DNA from: Neorhizobium alkalisoli
GTDB taxonomy: Bacteria > Pseudomonadota > Alphaproteobacteria > Rhizobiales > Rhizobiaceae
NCBI RefSeq assembly: GCF_002968635.1
Contig: NZ_PVBN01000001.1
Coordinates: forward strand, 62,001-126,000
Direction: 5' to 3'
DNA length: 64,000 bases
Shown here: in pieces, positions 9,000 to 18,203 of the stretch
Position numbering within the stretch: position 1 is the stretch's first letter
How the letters are laid out: every line of letters begins with the position of its first letter
Program-made: the position numbers and the translations under genes
The notes under the pieces: model-generated
What the model saw: only the letters and a program-made list of their open reading frames with translations
What the model was told of the DNA's origin: nothing
Databases searched by the model: none

Positions 9000-9902
9000 A
9001 TGGAACTCTGGATCCCCATTACCATTGCTGCGGCCTTTATGCAGAACCTGCGCTCTGCACTCCAGAAGCATCTGCAAGGCCAGCTCGGCACGCGGGGCGC
9101 GAGCTTCGTGCGCTTCGGTTACGGGTTTCCGATCGCAATCCTCTATGTGCTGGCGTTGCGCCATATCGCCGGTTACCCTTATCCGACGCTGAACCTGACC
9201 TTCTCCGCATGGGCCGCTATCGGCGGTCTGGCGCAGATCTTCGCCACCATCATGCTGGTGCACCTCTTTTCGCTTCGGAATTTCGCTGTCGGCACCGCCT
9301 ATTCGAAGACCGAACCGGTGCAGGCCGCCATCTTCGGCTTCATCCTCCTTGGAGAGAAACTCACCCTCGGCGCCATTTCGGCGATCATCGTCGGCGTCCT
9401 CGGCGTGATGATGATTTCCACGGCGCGGATGCCGCTGTCATGGCGCAACCTTGCCGTCGCCCTGACGGGGCGGACTGCATTGATCGGCATTGCCTCGGGT
9501 GCGGTATTCGGTATTTCGGCGGTCGCCTATCGGAGCGCTGCGCTTTCGCTCGGAGGGCCGGGGCCGGTCATGGATGCGGCGGTCACTCTCGCCTGCGTGA
9601 CGACCTTCCAGACGGCTTTCATGCTGGTCTGGATGTTCTGGAAAGACAGGCGCGAAATCGTCCAGGTCATCCGCACCTGGCGGTCCTCCTCTCTGGTGGG
9701 CGTTGCCGGCGTGGTCGGATCGGCCTGCTGGTTCACGGCGATGACACTGCAGCAGGTGGCTTACGTTCGTGCGCTCGGTCAGATCGAACTGGTCTTCACC
9801 TTCATGGCGTCCTATTTCCTCTTCCAAGAGCGGGTGAACCGTATGGAAGCGATCGGCTGCCTGTTGATCGTCTGCGGCATTCTCGGGCTGTTGTTCTTCT
9901 GA
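9000..9902 (+). CDS. EamA/DMT-family transporter
   Basis: A 300-residue integral membrane protein with about ten hydrophobic spans in two related halves, as in drug/metabolite (EamA) permeases. Start at ATG 9000 (MELWIPITIAAAFMQNLRSALQKHLQG); the frame is open further upstream but would add a hydrophilic, antisense-like tail. The end of the first half carries AYSKTEPVQAAIFGFILLGEKL and the end of the second QIELVFTFMASYFLFQERVN, the characteristic E-x-L pattern at the fifth helix of each EamA repeat. Substrate is unknown. It precedes the PEP-mutase-like gene by 92 bases in the same direction. Confidence 0.85.
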   Translation: MELWIPITIAAAFMQNLRSALQKHLQGQLGTRGASFVRFGYGFPIAILYVLALRHIAGYPYPTLNLTFSAWAAIGGLAQIFATIMLVHLFSLRNFAVGTAYSKTEPVQAAIFGFILLGEKLTLGAISAIIVGVLGVMMISTARMPLSWRNLAVALTGRTALIGIASGAVFGISAVAYRSAALSLGGPGPVMDAAVTLACVTTFQTAFMLVWMFWKDRREIVQVIRTWRSSSLVGVAGVVGSACWFTAMTLQQVAYVRALGQIELVFTFMASYFLFQERVNRMEAIGCLLIVCGILGLLFF

Positions 9903-9994
9903 GGCTCGCCTTCCAGGTTTACAAATCGGCGCCCGATAAACGGCGGCGAGAGGCGCATATGTGGGTATAACCAGAGGTCAACAGGGAGAGAATC

Positions 9995-10768
9995 ATGGAT
10001 CAGGCAGGCAAGGCAGCCGCATTCGCTGCGCTTCATCAAAAGGGCAATCCGGTCATCATCTACAATATCTGGGATGCCGGCACGGCAAAGGCCGTGGCGG
10101 ATGCCGGCGCCAAGGCATTGGGTACCGGAAGCTGGTCGGTGGCTGCGGCGCAGGGTTATGCCGATGGCGAGAACCTGCCGATGGAAGCGCTGCTTTCGAC
10201 CGCGAAATCGATCACATCCGCTGTCGAATTGCCGCTGTCGGTGGATTTCGAAGGCGGCTACGCGGAAGATCCGGAGGAACTTGCCGCAAATGTTGCCAAG
10301 GTTATCGATGCAGGCGCCATCGGCATCAATTTTGAAGATCAGGTGGTCGGCGGCAGCGGTGTCTATCCGGTCGGGGGACAGGCGGAGCGCATTCGCGCCA
10401 TCCGGGCTCTGGCAGACGCGCGTGGTGTTCCGCTTTTCATCAATGCCAGGACCGATCTTTTCCTTCAGGAAGGCGACCGGACAAAGCACGCAGCGCTGCT
10501 CGATCAGGCGATCGAACGGTCGAAAGCTTATGCGGAGGCCGGTGGCAGCGGCTTCTTTGCGCCCGGCCTGGCTGACGAAGAGCTGATCGTTAAGCTTTGC
10601 GAAGCGTCGCCGGTGCCGGTCAATATCATGATGATGCCGGGCGTGTCGGCACCGAAGCGCCTTGGCGAACTCGGCGTCGCACGCGTGAGCTATGGTCCAG
10701 GCCCCTACCGGGCGATGATGGCGAAGCTCAAGGAGGATGCCGCGGCGGTCTTCACCGCCGCGGGCTGA
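9995..10768 (+). CDS. Isocitrate lyase / PEP mutase family protein
   Basis: A 257-residue TIM-barrel protein. NIWDAGTAKAVADAGAKALGTGSW near the start, PLSVDFEGGYAEDPEELAANVAK (metal-binding Asp region) and GAIGINFEDQVV match the PEP mutase/isocitrate lyase superfamily of Mg-dependent C-C or C-P bond enzymes. The KKCGH catalytic motif of true isocitrate lyase is absent, so it is a small lyase of the oxaloacetate decarboxylase/2-methylisocitrate-lyase-like branch with unknown substrate. GAGAG at 9983-9988 is the ribosome site for ATG 9995. It ends 25 bases from the convergent gene. Confidence 0.85.
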   Translation: MDQAGKAAAFAALHQKGNPVIIYNIWDAGTAKAVADAGAKALGTGSWSVAAAQGYADGENLPMEALLSTAKSITSAVELPLSVDFEGGYAEDPEELAANVAKVIDAGAIGINFEDQVVGGSGVYPVGGQAERIRAIRALADARGVPLFINARTDLFLQEGDRTKHAALLDQAIERSKAYAEAGGSGFFAPGLADEELIVKLCEASPVPVNIMMMPGVSAPKRLGELGVARVSYGPGPYRAMMAKLKEDAAAVFTAAG

Positions 10769-10793
10769 TCTCTATCCGGCCGCAATCTTCGCC

Positions 10794-11483
10794 TCAACGG
10801 GCAGTGGGGCGAAGCGTCTCCGGATCGAGATCGAAAGACCGCAGGAGAACATCGTGATCATCGCTGCCGATAAAATCGGTAAGGACTGAGTTCAGACGCT
10901 CGCGGATTGCAGCGGTTCGGCATGCAAACCCGCCCGTTTCGGCAGGCTTTTCGATCTCTGGGACGGGCACGCAGGCCAAGGTGTTATTAGTCTGGATATG
11001 GGCACGGTGAGCCAAATCGACGCTTGCATACGCGTGCAGCTCACCGCTTGCCACGGCCCCGGCCGCCGCCTCGTAGCTTCGCAGGACGACGATATTGCCG
11101 ACTGGCACGCCGAGATCCAGTGCTGTCTGGTGCTGGATCTGTCCTTCGAGAACGGCAAGCCTCAAACTGTTTCGGGCAATATCCCGGTATCCCGCGATCA
11201 AACCGGCATCGACCTTCCGCACGAGCAGGCCGTCCCGAAGCGACCAGATCGGTATGGTGAAAGACGCACGCTCGAGGCGCTCAGGCGTCAGGAACATGCC
11301 CGTCGCGACGTCCCAGCGCCCTTTCGTCAGGCCGTTCAGAAGATCGCCGAACTCGGTCTCAATAGGCTCGAAAACCTGTCCCAGACGGGAAAAGACATAT
11401 CGAGCCAGTTCGACGTCACAGCCGGTCAGGGTCCCGCCCTTTCGGAAGTTGAAAGGGGGTTCCGCGATCCAGGCAAATCTCAT
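10794..11483 (-). CDS. Signal-less periplasmic-binding-protein-like (SBP_bac_3) protein
   Basis: A 229-residue protein resembling the amino-acid-type extracellular solute-binding fold: [35 protein letters not shown], then [26 protein letters not shown] and LRLAVLEGQ in the usual order. Unlike true ABC-transporter binding proteins it has no signal peptide: the protein begins at the first domain strand, and upstream sequence in frame lies inside argB. Its ATG shares ATGA with the argB stop, so translation is coupled to argB. No permease or ATPase is nearby. A cytoplasmic ligand sensor or a degenerate binding protein are both possible. Confidence 0.75.
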   Translation of the reverse strand: MRFAWIAEPPFNFRKGGTLTGCDVELARYVFSRLGQVFEPIETEFGDLLNGLTKGRWDVATGMFLTPERLERASFTIPIWSLRDGLLVRKVDAGLIAGYRDIARNSLRLAVLEGQIQHQTALDLGVPVGNIVVLRSYEAAAGAVASGELHAYASVDLAHRAHIQTNNTLACVPVPEIEKPAETGGFACRTAAIRERLNSVLTDFIGSDDHDVLLRSFDLDPETLRPTAR

Positions 11484-12367
11484 GGCACGATCAGCGTGCC
11501 GGCCCCGTGCTCGGTGAAGATTTCGAGCAGCACCGAATGGGCGGTCTTGCCGTTCAAAATGACGACGCCCTGGACGCCGGCCTTGATCGCGTCGATGCAG
11601 GTCTCGACCTTCGGGATCATGCCACCGGAAATCGTTCCGTCCTTGATCAGCGCTAAGGCCTGAGCGACCGTCAGCTCCTTGATGAGCTGCTTGTCCTTGT
11701 CCAGCACGCCCGGGACGTCGGTGAGGAAAAGCAGACGGGTGGCGTTGAGCGCACCGGCGATGGCGCCCGCAAACGTATCGGCATTGATGTTGTAGGTGGC
11801 GCCGTCGCGGCCGGGCGCGACCGGAGCGATGACCGGGATCATTTCCGACTTGGCGAGCAGGTCTATCAGCGTGCGGTCGACTTCCACCACTTCGCCGACG
11901 AAACCGAGGTCGAGCACGCGTTCGATATTGCTGTCCGGGTCGACGACGGTTTTTCTCGCCTTTTCGGCAAACACCATGTTGCCGTCCTTGCCGCAAAGGC
12001 CGATCGCCCATTCGCCGGTCTGGTTGATCAGCGCGACGATTTCCTTGTTGATCGAGCCGGCCAGCACCATTTCAACGATCTCGACCGTTTTCCGGTCGGT
12101 AACGCGCAATCCGCCTTCGAATTTGGACTCGATGCCCATCTTGGTCAGCATCGCGCCGATCTGCGGGCCGCCGCCGTGCACGACGATCGGGTTGACGCCG
12201 GACTGCTTGAGAAGCGCGATATCGGCCGCGAAGGCCTTGCCGAGATCGGAGTCGCCCATGGCGTGACCGCCGTATTTCACGACGATGGTCTTGTTTTCGT
12301 ACCGCTGCATATAGGGCAGCGCCTGCGCCAGAAGCTTGGCTTGAAGTTCGCTATCGGAAGTCGTCAT
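11480..12367 (-). CDS. argB: Acetylglutamate kinase
   Basis: A 295-residue amino-acid kinase that phosphorylates N-acetyl-L-glutamate, the second step of arginine synthesis. [14 protein letters not shown] (about 26-39) is the ATP-phosphate loop with the catalytic Lys, [16 protein letters not shown] the acetylglutamate site, and [26 protein letters not shown] the family signature. The N-terminal helix expected of arginine-sensitive hexameric enzymes is present (residues 1-20). The start is preceded by a gap of 116 bases to the divergent sigma gene; the stop overlaps the SBP-like gene by four bases. argD at the right edge belongs to the same pathway. Confidence 0.97.
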   Translation of the reverse strand: MTTSDSELQAKLLAQALPYMQRYENKTIVVKYGGHAMGDSDLGKAFAADIALLKQSGVNPIVVHGGGPQIGAMLTKMGIESKFEGGLRVTDRKTVEIVEMVLAGSINKEIVALINQTGEWAIGLCGKDGNMVFAEKARKTVVDPDSNIERVLDLGFVGEVVEVDRTLIDLLAKSEMIPVIAPVAPGRDGATYNINADTFAGAIAGALNATRLLFLTDVPGVLDKDKQLIKELTVAQALALIKDGTISGGMIPKVETCIDAIKAGVQGVVILNGKTAHSVLLEIFTEHGAGTLIVP

Positions 12368-12483
12368 CGATTTCCCCGTGATGTGAGTGGGCGCCTTTTA
12401 GCGCATGTTTTTGACGGGGGAAACAATCCGCTGACAAGATTTGCCCGTATACCGGCAACGAGACGCCGCGGGGAGACACGTGC

Positions 12484-13026
12484 TTGGCGACAGACACCGA
12501 AATAGCCGAGCTGATCGGACGCGTCGCATTGCGCGATCGAGCGGGTCTGGCTGCGCTTTATGCTGCGGTATCTCCGAAACTTTTTTCGGTCTGTCTTCGT
12601 ATCCTCAAGGACAGAGCCGACGCGGAAGATGCGCTGCAGGAAATTTTCGTCAAGATATGGCAGCGGGCCGATCGTTTCGCCGCTTCCGGTGCGAGCCCGT
12701 TAGGGTGGCTTGTGGCAGTGGCGCGCAATCAGGCCATTGATCTCATGCGTGCCCGCAAGCCCGTTGCCGACAGCATCGACGAGACCTGGGACGTTGCGGA
12801 TGCGGCGCGCGATCCCGAAACCACGGCTGTCCTCAAAGGAGAGGGCAAACGCATTGACAGGTGCATGGAAGAGTTGGAATCTGAACGGGCCAGCGCCGTG
12901 CGGAGCGCATATGTGGAAGGTCTAAGCTATCAGGAGCTGGCGGACCGCCACGGCGTGCCGTTGAATACGGTACGCACCTGGCTCAGGCGCAGCCTTTTGA
13001 AATTGAGAGAGTGCCTCGACCGATGA
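12484..13026 (+). CDS. ECF-type RNA polymerase sigma factor (SigK-like)
   Basis: A 180-residue sigma-70-family protein. Region 2 is LYAAVSPKLFSVCLRILKDRADAEDALQEIFVKIWQRADRF (about 19-60) and region 4 is YVEGLSYQELADRHGVPLNTVRTWLRRSLLKL (about 138-170); no region 1 or 3 is present, so it is ECF. The start is a TTG at 12484 with GGGGAG nine bases upstream; no better in-frame start exists. Its stop overlaps the anti-sigma ATG (ATGA). The partner gene and the fasciclin gene behind it place it with the SigK/RskA type. I could not define a shared autoregulated promoter motif by eye. Confidence 0.9.
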   Translation: MATDTEIAELIGRVALRDRAGLAALYAAVSPKLFSVCLRILKDRADAEDALQEIFVKIWQRADRFAASGASPLGWLVAVARNQAIDLMRARKPVADSIDETWDVADAARDPETTAVLKGEGKRIDRCMEELESERASAVRSAYVEGLSYQELADRHGVPLNTVRTWLRRSLLKLRECLDR

Positions 13027-13754
13027 CGACGCCGGAACAGAGCGAAGGAGACCGCTCCCGCGATGAACTGCTCGCAGGGGAATACGTCCTGGGCGTACTC
13101 TCGCTTGCCGATCGCGAGCGCGTCGCTGCGCGCATCGCGCGAGACCGGGTCTTTGCGGCGATCGTCGCTCGATGGCAGGACAATCTGGCGAGCTTCAACG
13201 ACGATTATGATGAGGTTCGTCCACCCCCGGGCGTCTATTCGAAGATAGAGACCCGGCTTTTCCCGCACAAAACCTTCGCGCAGGAACTCGTCGCGACCGG
13301 CAGATGGTGGAACTCGCTCCTGTTGTGGCGCGGCGTCGCGCTCGGATCACTGGCTGTGCTGATCACCTACGTGTCGCTTGATACGGGTTGGATAGGCGGC
13401 GGGCCGCAGTCTCGTCCGCTGGTCGCTGAGCTTGCGGGCGAAGGCAATTCGATCAGCCTGGTTGCCGCCTACGACGTCGCCGATGGCCGCTTGCGGGTCA
13501 CCCCGGTTGCGGCCGGTGCGGCGGATCAGCATTCGCTCGAGCTCTGGCTGGTGCCTGGTGGCGATGATCCGGCAATCTCCCTCGGCGTACTGCCTCAGAC
13601 AGGCGAGGGATCTGTCGAAATCCCGGCCAACCTCCGTCCGAGGCTTGGCGAGGGCGTGACCCTTGCCGTCAGTCTCGAGCCGTTTGGCGGCTCTCCGACC
13701 GGCCAAGCCACAGGGCCGGTGATCGCCGTGGGCCAGACGCGTCGCTCAAATTAA
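13023..13754 (+). CDS. RskA-type membrane anti-sigma factor
   Basis: A 243-residue single-pass protein. A cytoplasmic N-terminus (RSRDELLAGEYVLGVLSLADRERVAARIARD) forms the sigma-binding region; a membrane span (about 94-112, LLLWRGVALGSLAVLITYV) and a periplasmic domain follow. The latter ends HSLELWLVPGGDDPAISLGVLP...VSLEPFGGSPTGQATGPVIAVG, typical of the anti-sigma-K C-terminal domain. There is no zinc HxxxCxxC motif. The start ATG at 13023 overlaps the sigma stop; an ATG at 13011 is also in frame. Expected role: hold the sigma factor at the membrane until a signal leads to proteolysis. Confidence 0.88.
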   Translation: MTTPEQSEGDRSRDELLAGEYVLGVLSLADRERVAARIARDRVFAAIVARWQDNLASFNDDYDEVRPPPGVYSKIETRLFPHKTFAQELVATGRWWNSLLLWRGVALGSLAVLITYVSLDTGWIGGGPQSRPLVAELAGEGNSISLVAAYDVADGRLRVTPVAAGAADQHSLELWLVPGGDDPAISLGVLPQTGEGSVEIPANLRPRLGEGVTLAVSLEPFGGSPTGQATGPVIAVGQTRRSN

Positions 13755-13936
13755 AAATTAGCTTTTAAAATCCAGTGAGTTGAAGTTTTTCTGCCGTTTT
13801 CTCCGCGGTAGCTGAAACTCTTTTCCTCCGCCTTTCGTCCCTTGTTGCGTTCCCGCCGAGAGCGGGACGCCAACCGCCCTGGGAGGCGCATCCGTGCCGG
13901 GGCGATCATATCCTTTGAGAGGAAGAGGAAAGCACA

Positions 13937-14494
13937 ATGTCGAAATTCGCACTCCGCACTTTTGTCGTCGCAACGGCTCTCTCGGCAGTCGCAATCACCG
14001 CTTATGCGGCCAACCCGAAGGTCGGCGGCGCAGCCATGTTCGAAGACAAGAACATCGTCGAGAACGCAGTGAATTCCAAGGACCACACGACGCTGGTCGC
14101 GGCCGTCAAGGCGGCCGGTCTGGTCGAAACGCTGCAGGGCAAGGGTCCGTTCACCGTGTTCGCGCCGACCAATGACGCGTTCGCCGAACTTCCCAAAGGC
14201 ACGGTCGACACGCTTTTGAAGCCGGAAAACAAGGCGCAGCTCACCAAGGTCCTGACCTGCCACGTTGTCGCCGCGAACGCCATGTCGGCTGCCATCGGGA
14301 AGATGATCAAGGACGACAAGGGCACGCATGACGTCAAGACCGTCGGCGGCTGCGTCCTGAAAGCCAAGCAGGACATGGGCAAGATCACCTTGACCGATGA
14401 GAACGGCAATGTCGCGCAGGTGACGATTGCCGACGTGAAGCAGTCGAACGGCGTCATTCACGTGGTCAACAAGGTCGTGCTGCCCAAGATGTAA
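13937..14494 (+). CDS. Exported fasciclin-domain protein
   Basis: A 185-residue protein with a signal peptide (1-24, cleaved after AYA) and one fasciclin (FAS1) domain: NIVENAVNSKDHTTLVAAVKAAGLVETL, then GPFTVFAPTNDAFAELPKGTVDTLL (FAS1 motif H1) and GVIHVVNKVVLP at the end (H2). FAS1 proteins are surface or periplasmic adhesion-type proteins. GAGAGGAAGAGG upstream is a strong ribosome site. A 182-base gap from the anti-sigma gene may hold its own promoter. Position behind the sigma/RskA pair makes it the likely main target of that sigma factor, as with MPT70/MPT83 in mycobacteria. A terminator follows. Confidence 0.9.
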   Translation: MSKFALRTFVVATALSAVAITAYAANPKVGGAAMFEDKNIVENAVNSKDHTTLVAAVKAAGLVETLQGKGPFTVFAPTNDAFAELPKGTVDTLLKPENKAQLTKVLTCHVVAANAMSAAIGKMIKDDKGTHDVKTVGGCVLKAKQDMGKITLTDENGNVAQVTIADVKQSNGVIHVVNKVVLPKM

Positions 14495-14526
14495 GGGCAG
14501 GTCGCAAGAAGTTTGCTTTACATCCG

Positions 14527-14564
14527 AGCCGGTCGTTTCCTTGAAAGCGGCCGGCTTGTCTTTT
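14527..14564 (+). terminator. Rho-independent terminator of the fasciclin gene
   Basis: GC-rich hairpin AGCCGGTCGTTT / GAAAGCGGCCGGCT (about 12 pairs including G-T wobbles) with TGTCTTTT directly behind. It lies 32 bases after the fasciclin stop and just before the end of the convergent engB gene. Confidence 0.8.
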
Positions 14565-14569
14565 CGAAT

Positions 14570-15229
14570 TTACAGGGACTGCCCGATCGTCTCCGCAATC
14601 GCCTGACGGAGTTCGTCCAGGCCTTTGCCTTTCTCGGAAGATGTCGAGAGCACGAAAGGATAGGCAGCCGGCCGCTTGCGGATCTTTTCCGTTGTTTCGG
14701 CGATCAGCTTGTCAACCGCCGGCTCCTTGATCTTGTCGGTCTTGGTCAGCACGATCTGATAGGAAACGGCCGCCTTGTCGAGCAGGTCCAAAACCTCCTC
14801 GTCGTTCTTCTTGAGGCCGTGGCGGCTATCGATCAGCACGTAGACGCGCTTCAGCGTGGCACGACCGCGCAGATAGTCGAAGACAAGTTTCGTCCACGCG
14901 TCGACGTGCTCTTTCGGCGCCTGCGCATAGCCGTAGCCGGGCATGTCGACCAGGGCCATGGGCGGCAGATCCAGGCCTTCGCCCGAATAGCCCTCCGGCA
15001 CGAAATAGTTGAGCTCCTGGGTGCGGCCCGGCGTATTGGAGGTGCGTGCCAAACCCTTGTGGCCGACGAGGGCGTTGATGAGCGACGATTTGCCCACATT
15101 CGAACGGCCCGCGAAGGCCACTTCGAGCGGGCCCTCGGGCGGCAGGAATTTCATCGAGGGTACGCCACGGATGAAGATCCAGGGGCGGCCGAAGAGCGGC
15201 TTTTCGTCCATGTTCCTGTCTGCGGGCAT
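14570..15229 (-). CDS. engB: Ribosome-biogenesis GTP-binding protein EngB/YsxC
   Basis: A 219-residue GTPase needed for assembly of the large ribosomal subunit. G1 is [16 protein letters not shown] (about 34-49), G2/switch [14 protein letters not shown]3 [12 protein letters not shown] and G4 [11 protein letters not shown]5 is near [11 protein letters not shown]. Start [15 protein letters not shown]; an internal Met7 is possible. It lies downstream of yidC on the same strand but behind a strong terminator at 15327-15350, so it probably has its own promoter or depends on read-through. Confidence 0.95.
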   Translation of the reverse strand: MPADRNMDEKPLFGRPWIFIRGVPSMKFLPPEGPLEVAFAGRSNVGKSSLINALVGHKGLARTSNTPGRTQELNYFVPEGYSGEGLDLPPMALVDMPGYGYAQAPKEHVDAWTKLVFDYLRGRATLKRVYVLIDSRHGLKKNDEEVLDLLDKAAVSYQIVLTKTDKIKEPAVDKLIAETTEKIRKRPAAYPFVLSTSSEKGKGLDELRQAIAETIGQSL

Positions 15230-15326
15230 CGGCGTATCGGTCCTGTCTCAATCGAAGCGACACGGCTTCCGGGTTTTGCCTGCCAATGTCAAGCTAGGGA
15301 AGATATTTGCCTATCGCCGCAAAAAG

Positions 15327-15350
15327 AAAACCCCGGCGGACCGGGGTTTT
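15327..15350 (-). terminator. Rho-independent terminator of rpmH-rnpA-yidC
   Basis: Perfect stem AAAACCCCGG / CCGGGGTTTT with a four-base CGGA loop, directly after the yidC stop. On the minus strand it is followed by a T-rich run (complement of AAAAAG at 15321-15326). Confidence 0.93.
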
Positions 15351-15356
15351 CGGAAG

Positions 15357-17159
15357 CTATTTCGAGGCTGCCGGTTTTCGCCGGAAGAGTCCCTTCAGAT
15401 TGTCGAAGAGCTCGATCTTGGCGCCGTGGCGCTTCATGATCATCGCCTGCTGGGTGATCGAGAGCGTGTTGTTCCAGGCCCAGTAGATGACGAGGCCGGC
15501 CGGGAAGGACGCCAGCATGAAGGTGAATACCAGCGGCATCCAGGTGAAGATCATGGCCTGGGTGGGGTCCGGGGGCGTCGGGTTCATGCGCATCTGCAGG
15601 AACATCGTGACGCCCATGACGAGCGGCCAGACGCCGATCAGCAGGAAGTGCGGCACGTCGTAGGGAAGCAGGCCGAACAGGTTGAAGAGCGACGTCGGAT
15701 CCGGGGCCGAAAGGTCCTGGATCCAGCCGAAGAAAGGCGCATGCCGCATTTCGATCGTGACGTAGATGACCTTGTAGAGCGCGAAGAAGACCGGGATCTG
15801 AAGCACGACCGGCCAGCAGCCGGCGATCGGATTGATCTTTTCTTCCTTGTAGAGCGCCATCATCGCCTGCTGCATGCCCATGCGGTCATCGCCGAACTTG
15901 GCTTTCAGCTCTTCCATCTTCGGCTGCACGCGCTTCATGTTGGCCATGGAGGCATATTGCTTGCTGGCCAGCGGGAAGAAGATCGCCTTGACCACGACGG
16001 TCGTCAGCAGGATCGCGACGCCGAAATTGCCCACGTGACGGAAGAAGAAGTCCATCAGCTGGAACATCGGCTTGGTGATGAAGTAGAACCAGCCCCAGTC
16101 GATCAGTCGGTTGAACTGTGGGATTTTGAGTTCCGTCTCGTAGCGCGAGATCAGGGGCACTTCCTTCGCACCGGCGAAAACGAGGTTCTTGAGTTCGGTG
16201 GATTGACCCGGCTGGATCGTCAGGTCGCTGCCCTTGTAGTCTGCCTGGTAGCTCGGCCGGCCGTCGGTGAAATGCGAGAAACGGGTGACGTAAGGCACCG
16301 ACTGGGGCGGAGCAATGGTCGCGGCCCAGTATTTGTCCGTGATGCCGAACCACCCGGTGGTTGCCTTCTCGTGGGTGTATTGTTCTTCCTCGATGTTGGC
16401 GTAGGTGTGTTCGCTGAGCGAGCCGTTTTCACCCATTACGCCGATGAAGCCTTCGTGGATGACCCAGACCGAGGGGGTTGCGGGCTTGTTGTAGCGAAGA
16501 ACCCGCCCATAGGGCGCCAATGTGACCGGTACACCGCTGGTGTTGTCGATCTTGTCGTTGACCGTCAGCATGTAGTGGTCGTCGACCGAGATCGTGCGGG
16601 TGAAGGTAATGCCCTTCTCATTGGTGAAGGACAGCGTCACCGGCGTCTGCTGGGTCAGCTTATCGCCGCTTGCTACCGTCCACTGGGTTCCCGCACCCGG
16701 TACGGTGCCGATGGATTCGTTCGGAATATAGCCAAGTTCCGTGAAATGCCCGTCCTTGGTGTCGGAGGGCGAAAAGAGCGTGATGATCGGGCTCTTGTCG
16801 TCGACGGTTTCATGATATTCGCGCAGCTTCAGGTCATCGAAACGCGCACCGGTCAGATTGATGGAGCCGATCAGGGCAGGGGTTTCGATCTGAACACGCT
16901 GCGACCTTGCAAGAGCCTGATCGCGAGTAATGGTCGTCTGGCCGGAAGCCGCACCCGGGAGGTTGCCGGTCGGCGCGCTGGAGGCGCCTGGGCTTTCCGG
17001 AGAAACAGGTTGGGCGGTTTCTCCCTGGAGAGCGCGACGAGCCTCTTCGGCACGCTGCTGCGCTTCCATCCTGGGATTCATATAGAGGAACTGCCAGGCA
17101 ATGACGATCAGCAGCGAGAGCGCGATCGCGATGAAGTAGTTACGATTTTTTTCCATCAT
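15357..17159 (-). CDS. yidC: Membrane protein insertase YidC
   Basis: A 600-residue inner-membrane insertase/foldase that works with or apart from SecYEG. The N-terminal anchor ([21 protein letters not shown], about 6-26) is followed by a Pro/Ala/Gly-rich linker and the large periplasmic beta domain (about 90-360). The conserved core begins near [37 protein letters not shown] and ends near [28 protein letters not shown], including the hydrophilic-groove Arg region. The length is normal for Gram-negative YidC. Its start overlaps the rnpA stop by four bases (ATGA type). Confidence 0.97.
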   Translation of the reverse strand: MMEKNRNYFIAIALSLLIVIAWQFLYMNPRMEAQQRAEEARRALQGETAQPVSPESPGASSAPTGNLPGAASGQTTITRDQALARSQRVQIETPALIGSINLTGARFDDLKLREYHETVDDKSPIITLFSPSDTKDGHFTELGYIPNESIGTVPGAGTQWTVASGDKLTQQTPVTLSFTNEKGITFTRTISVDDHYMLTVNDKIDNTSGVPVTLAPYGRVLRYNKPATPSVWVIHEGFIGVMGENGSLSEHTYANIEEEQYTHEKATTGWFGITDKYWAATIAPPQSVPYVTRFSHFTDGRPSYQADYKGSDLTIQPGQSTELKNLVFAGAKEVPLISRYETELKIPQFNRLIDWGWFYFITKPMFQLMDFFFRHVGNFGVAILLTTVVVKAIFFPLASKQYASMANMKRVQPKMEELKAKFGDDRMGMQQAMMALYKEEKINPIAGCWPVVLQIPVFFALYKVIYVTIEMRHAPFFGWIQDLSAPDPTSLFNLFGLLPYDVPHFLLIGVWPLVMGVTMFLQMRMNPTPPDPTQAMIFTWMPLVFTFMLASFPAGLVIYWAWNNTLSITQQAMIMKRHGAKIELFDNLKGLFRRKPAASK

Positions 17160-17548
17160 GCTTTCCTGGAACGGGTCTCCTCGGACCGCTTCGGCTTCGG
17201 CCTGTTTTCAATGCGCTCGATGAGTTGAGCCGTCATATCAGCGAAGGGAGCCGACAGCACCTCCCGACGCGCGACAATCACATAGTCGTGTCCGCTCTTC
17301 ATTGCAAATCCGGCGGAGTGCCTGACGGCCTCCTTGAGGCGCCGACGCATACGGTTGCGCTCGACCGCGTTGCCATGTTTCTTGGTGACGGTGAAGCCGA
17401 CGCGCGGCGCTTCGTCCGGCGCATTTCGGTCAAGCACTTCCAGAAGGAAGTTGCGTCCCCGACGGCTTTCGCCCTGCCGAACGGCAAGAAACTGCGGCCG
17501 GCTTTTCAGCCGCCCGACAGTCTTCTTGTTCTTTGTCTCGTCTGTCAT
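17156..17548 (-). CDS. rnpA: Ribonuclease P protein component
   Basis: A 130-residue basic protein that assists the catalytic RNase P RNA in 5' processing of t[30 protein letters not shown] (about 52-78) contains the RNR signature that contacts RNA. The N-terminal region [23 protein letters not shown] is typical. It lies 27 bases after rpmH and overlaps yidC, the conserved rpmH-rnpA-yidC order of bacteria. Confidence 0.95.
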   Translation of the reverse strand: MTDETKNKKTVGRLKSRPQFLAVRQGESRRGRNFLLEVLDRNAPDEAPRVGFTVTKKHGNAVERNRMRRRLKEAVRHSAGFAMKSGHDYVIVARREVLSAPFADMTAQLIERIENRPKPKRSEETRSRKA

Positions 17549-17575
17549 CGCCCGTTGGTCTCGGGCATCCCAGCC

Positions 17576-17710
17576 TTAGGCCGAGAGACGCTTGCGGCCA
17601 CGGGCGCGGCGTGCGGAAAGAACCTTCTGACCACCCTTGGTGGCCATGCGGGCGCGGAATCCGTGGCGGCGCTTGCGAACAAGCTTGGACGGTTGGTACG
17701 TACGCTTCAT
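17576..17710 (-). CDS. rpmH: 50S ribosomal protein L34
   Basis: A 44-residue, very basic protein found by translating the strand upstream of rnp[19 protein letters not shown], then [20 protein letters not shown] and RKRLSA before a TAA stop. This is the full L34 sequence pattern (MKRTYQPS...RRHGFRARM). It is the first gene of rpmH-rnpA-yidC and sits about 120 bases downstream of a near-consensus promoter. Confidence 0.97.
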   Translation of the reverse strand: MKRTYQPSKLVRKRRHGFRARMATKGGQKVLSARRARGRKRLSA

Positions 17711-17838
17711 TTATTTAATACCGCGGTGTGCGGCCCTTCTTGGATTTTGCTTCCGCAAAGGAAGCAAGAGCGTTTAGAAAAAACGATCTGCGCAAGCAGC
17801 TGCACTCGTGCAAGCCCCCGGAGCTGAACGTGCGCGGC

Positions 17839-17867
17839 TTATAAGTGGACTCTGTCGCAAAAGTCAA
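17839..17867 (-). promoter_or_regulatory. Sigma-70-type promoter of rpmH-rnpA-yidC
   Basis: On the minus strand TTGACT (17867-17862) and TTATAA (17844-17839) are separated by exactly 17 bases, close to the vegetative consensus. The predicted start lies near 17832, giving a leader of about 120 bases before the L34 ATG. Confidence 0.85.
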
Positions 17868-18203
17868 TTGCCGGGCAGCTTTTGCAGTCGATGCAGCCCC
17901 GTAAAACGCGCAATTTTATCGAATCCATTAAAGGTTGCGGCAATTGCCTGCGCAACTAAAAATGGCTTCAAGTCTGGTAAAAAAATTCAAGATTGCGATT
18001 GGTGCTCATCTTTCCTGGCAAATTTTGGGGAAAATTCGAGGCTTGTTGACAAATTTTCCTCTTCCTTCCGATGCGCTCAAAGCCTTTCTGCTCAAGGATT
18101 GTTAATGACTGGGTGCTAATTCTAGCGGTGATGTCGCGGGTAGCCCGCGTCGGTGTGCCGCGTCGCCAGCATCCCGTGGTGTTTTTGCAGGGGGAATACT
18201 GCA
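17868..18203. other. AT-rich intergenic region before the chemoreceptor gene
   Basis: I see no coding frame with support here. The stretch is richer in A/T than its surroundings, contains GTTGCG...CGCAAC inverted arms near 17933-17955, and a TTGACA at about 18047 without a convincing -10 partner. It presumably holds the upstream elements of rpmH and the promoter of the chemoreceptor gene, which begins after GGGGGAA at 18190-18196. Confidence 0.5.

Noticed and set aside
15009-17228. Long open frame of about 740 codons opposite yidC, on the plus strand
   Set aside because: It is antisense to a clearly conserved yidC/rnpA/engB region; composition is Arg/His/Asp-rich as expected for a shadow of GC-rich coding DNA, and it has no domain motif.
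17933-17955. GTTGCG...CGCAAC arms as a replication-origin or terminator element
   Set aside because: Only six paired bases with a long loop, and no DnaA-box cluster or dnaA gene nearby.
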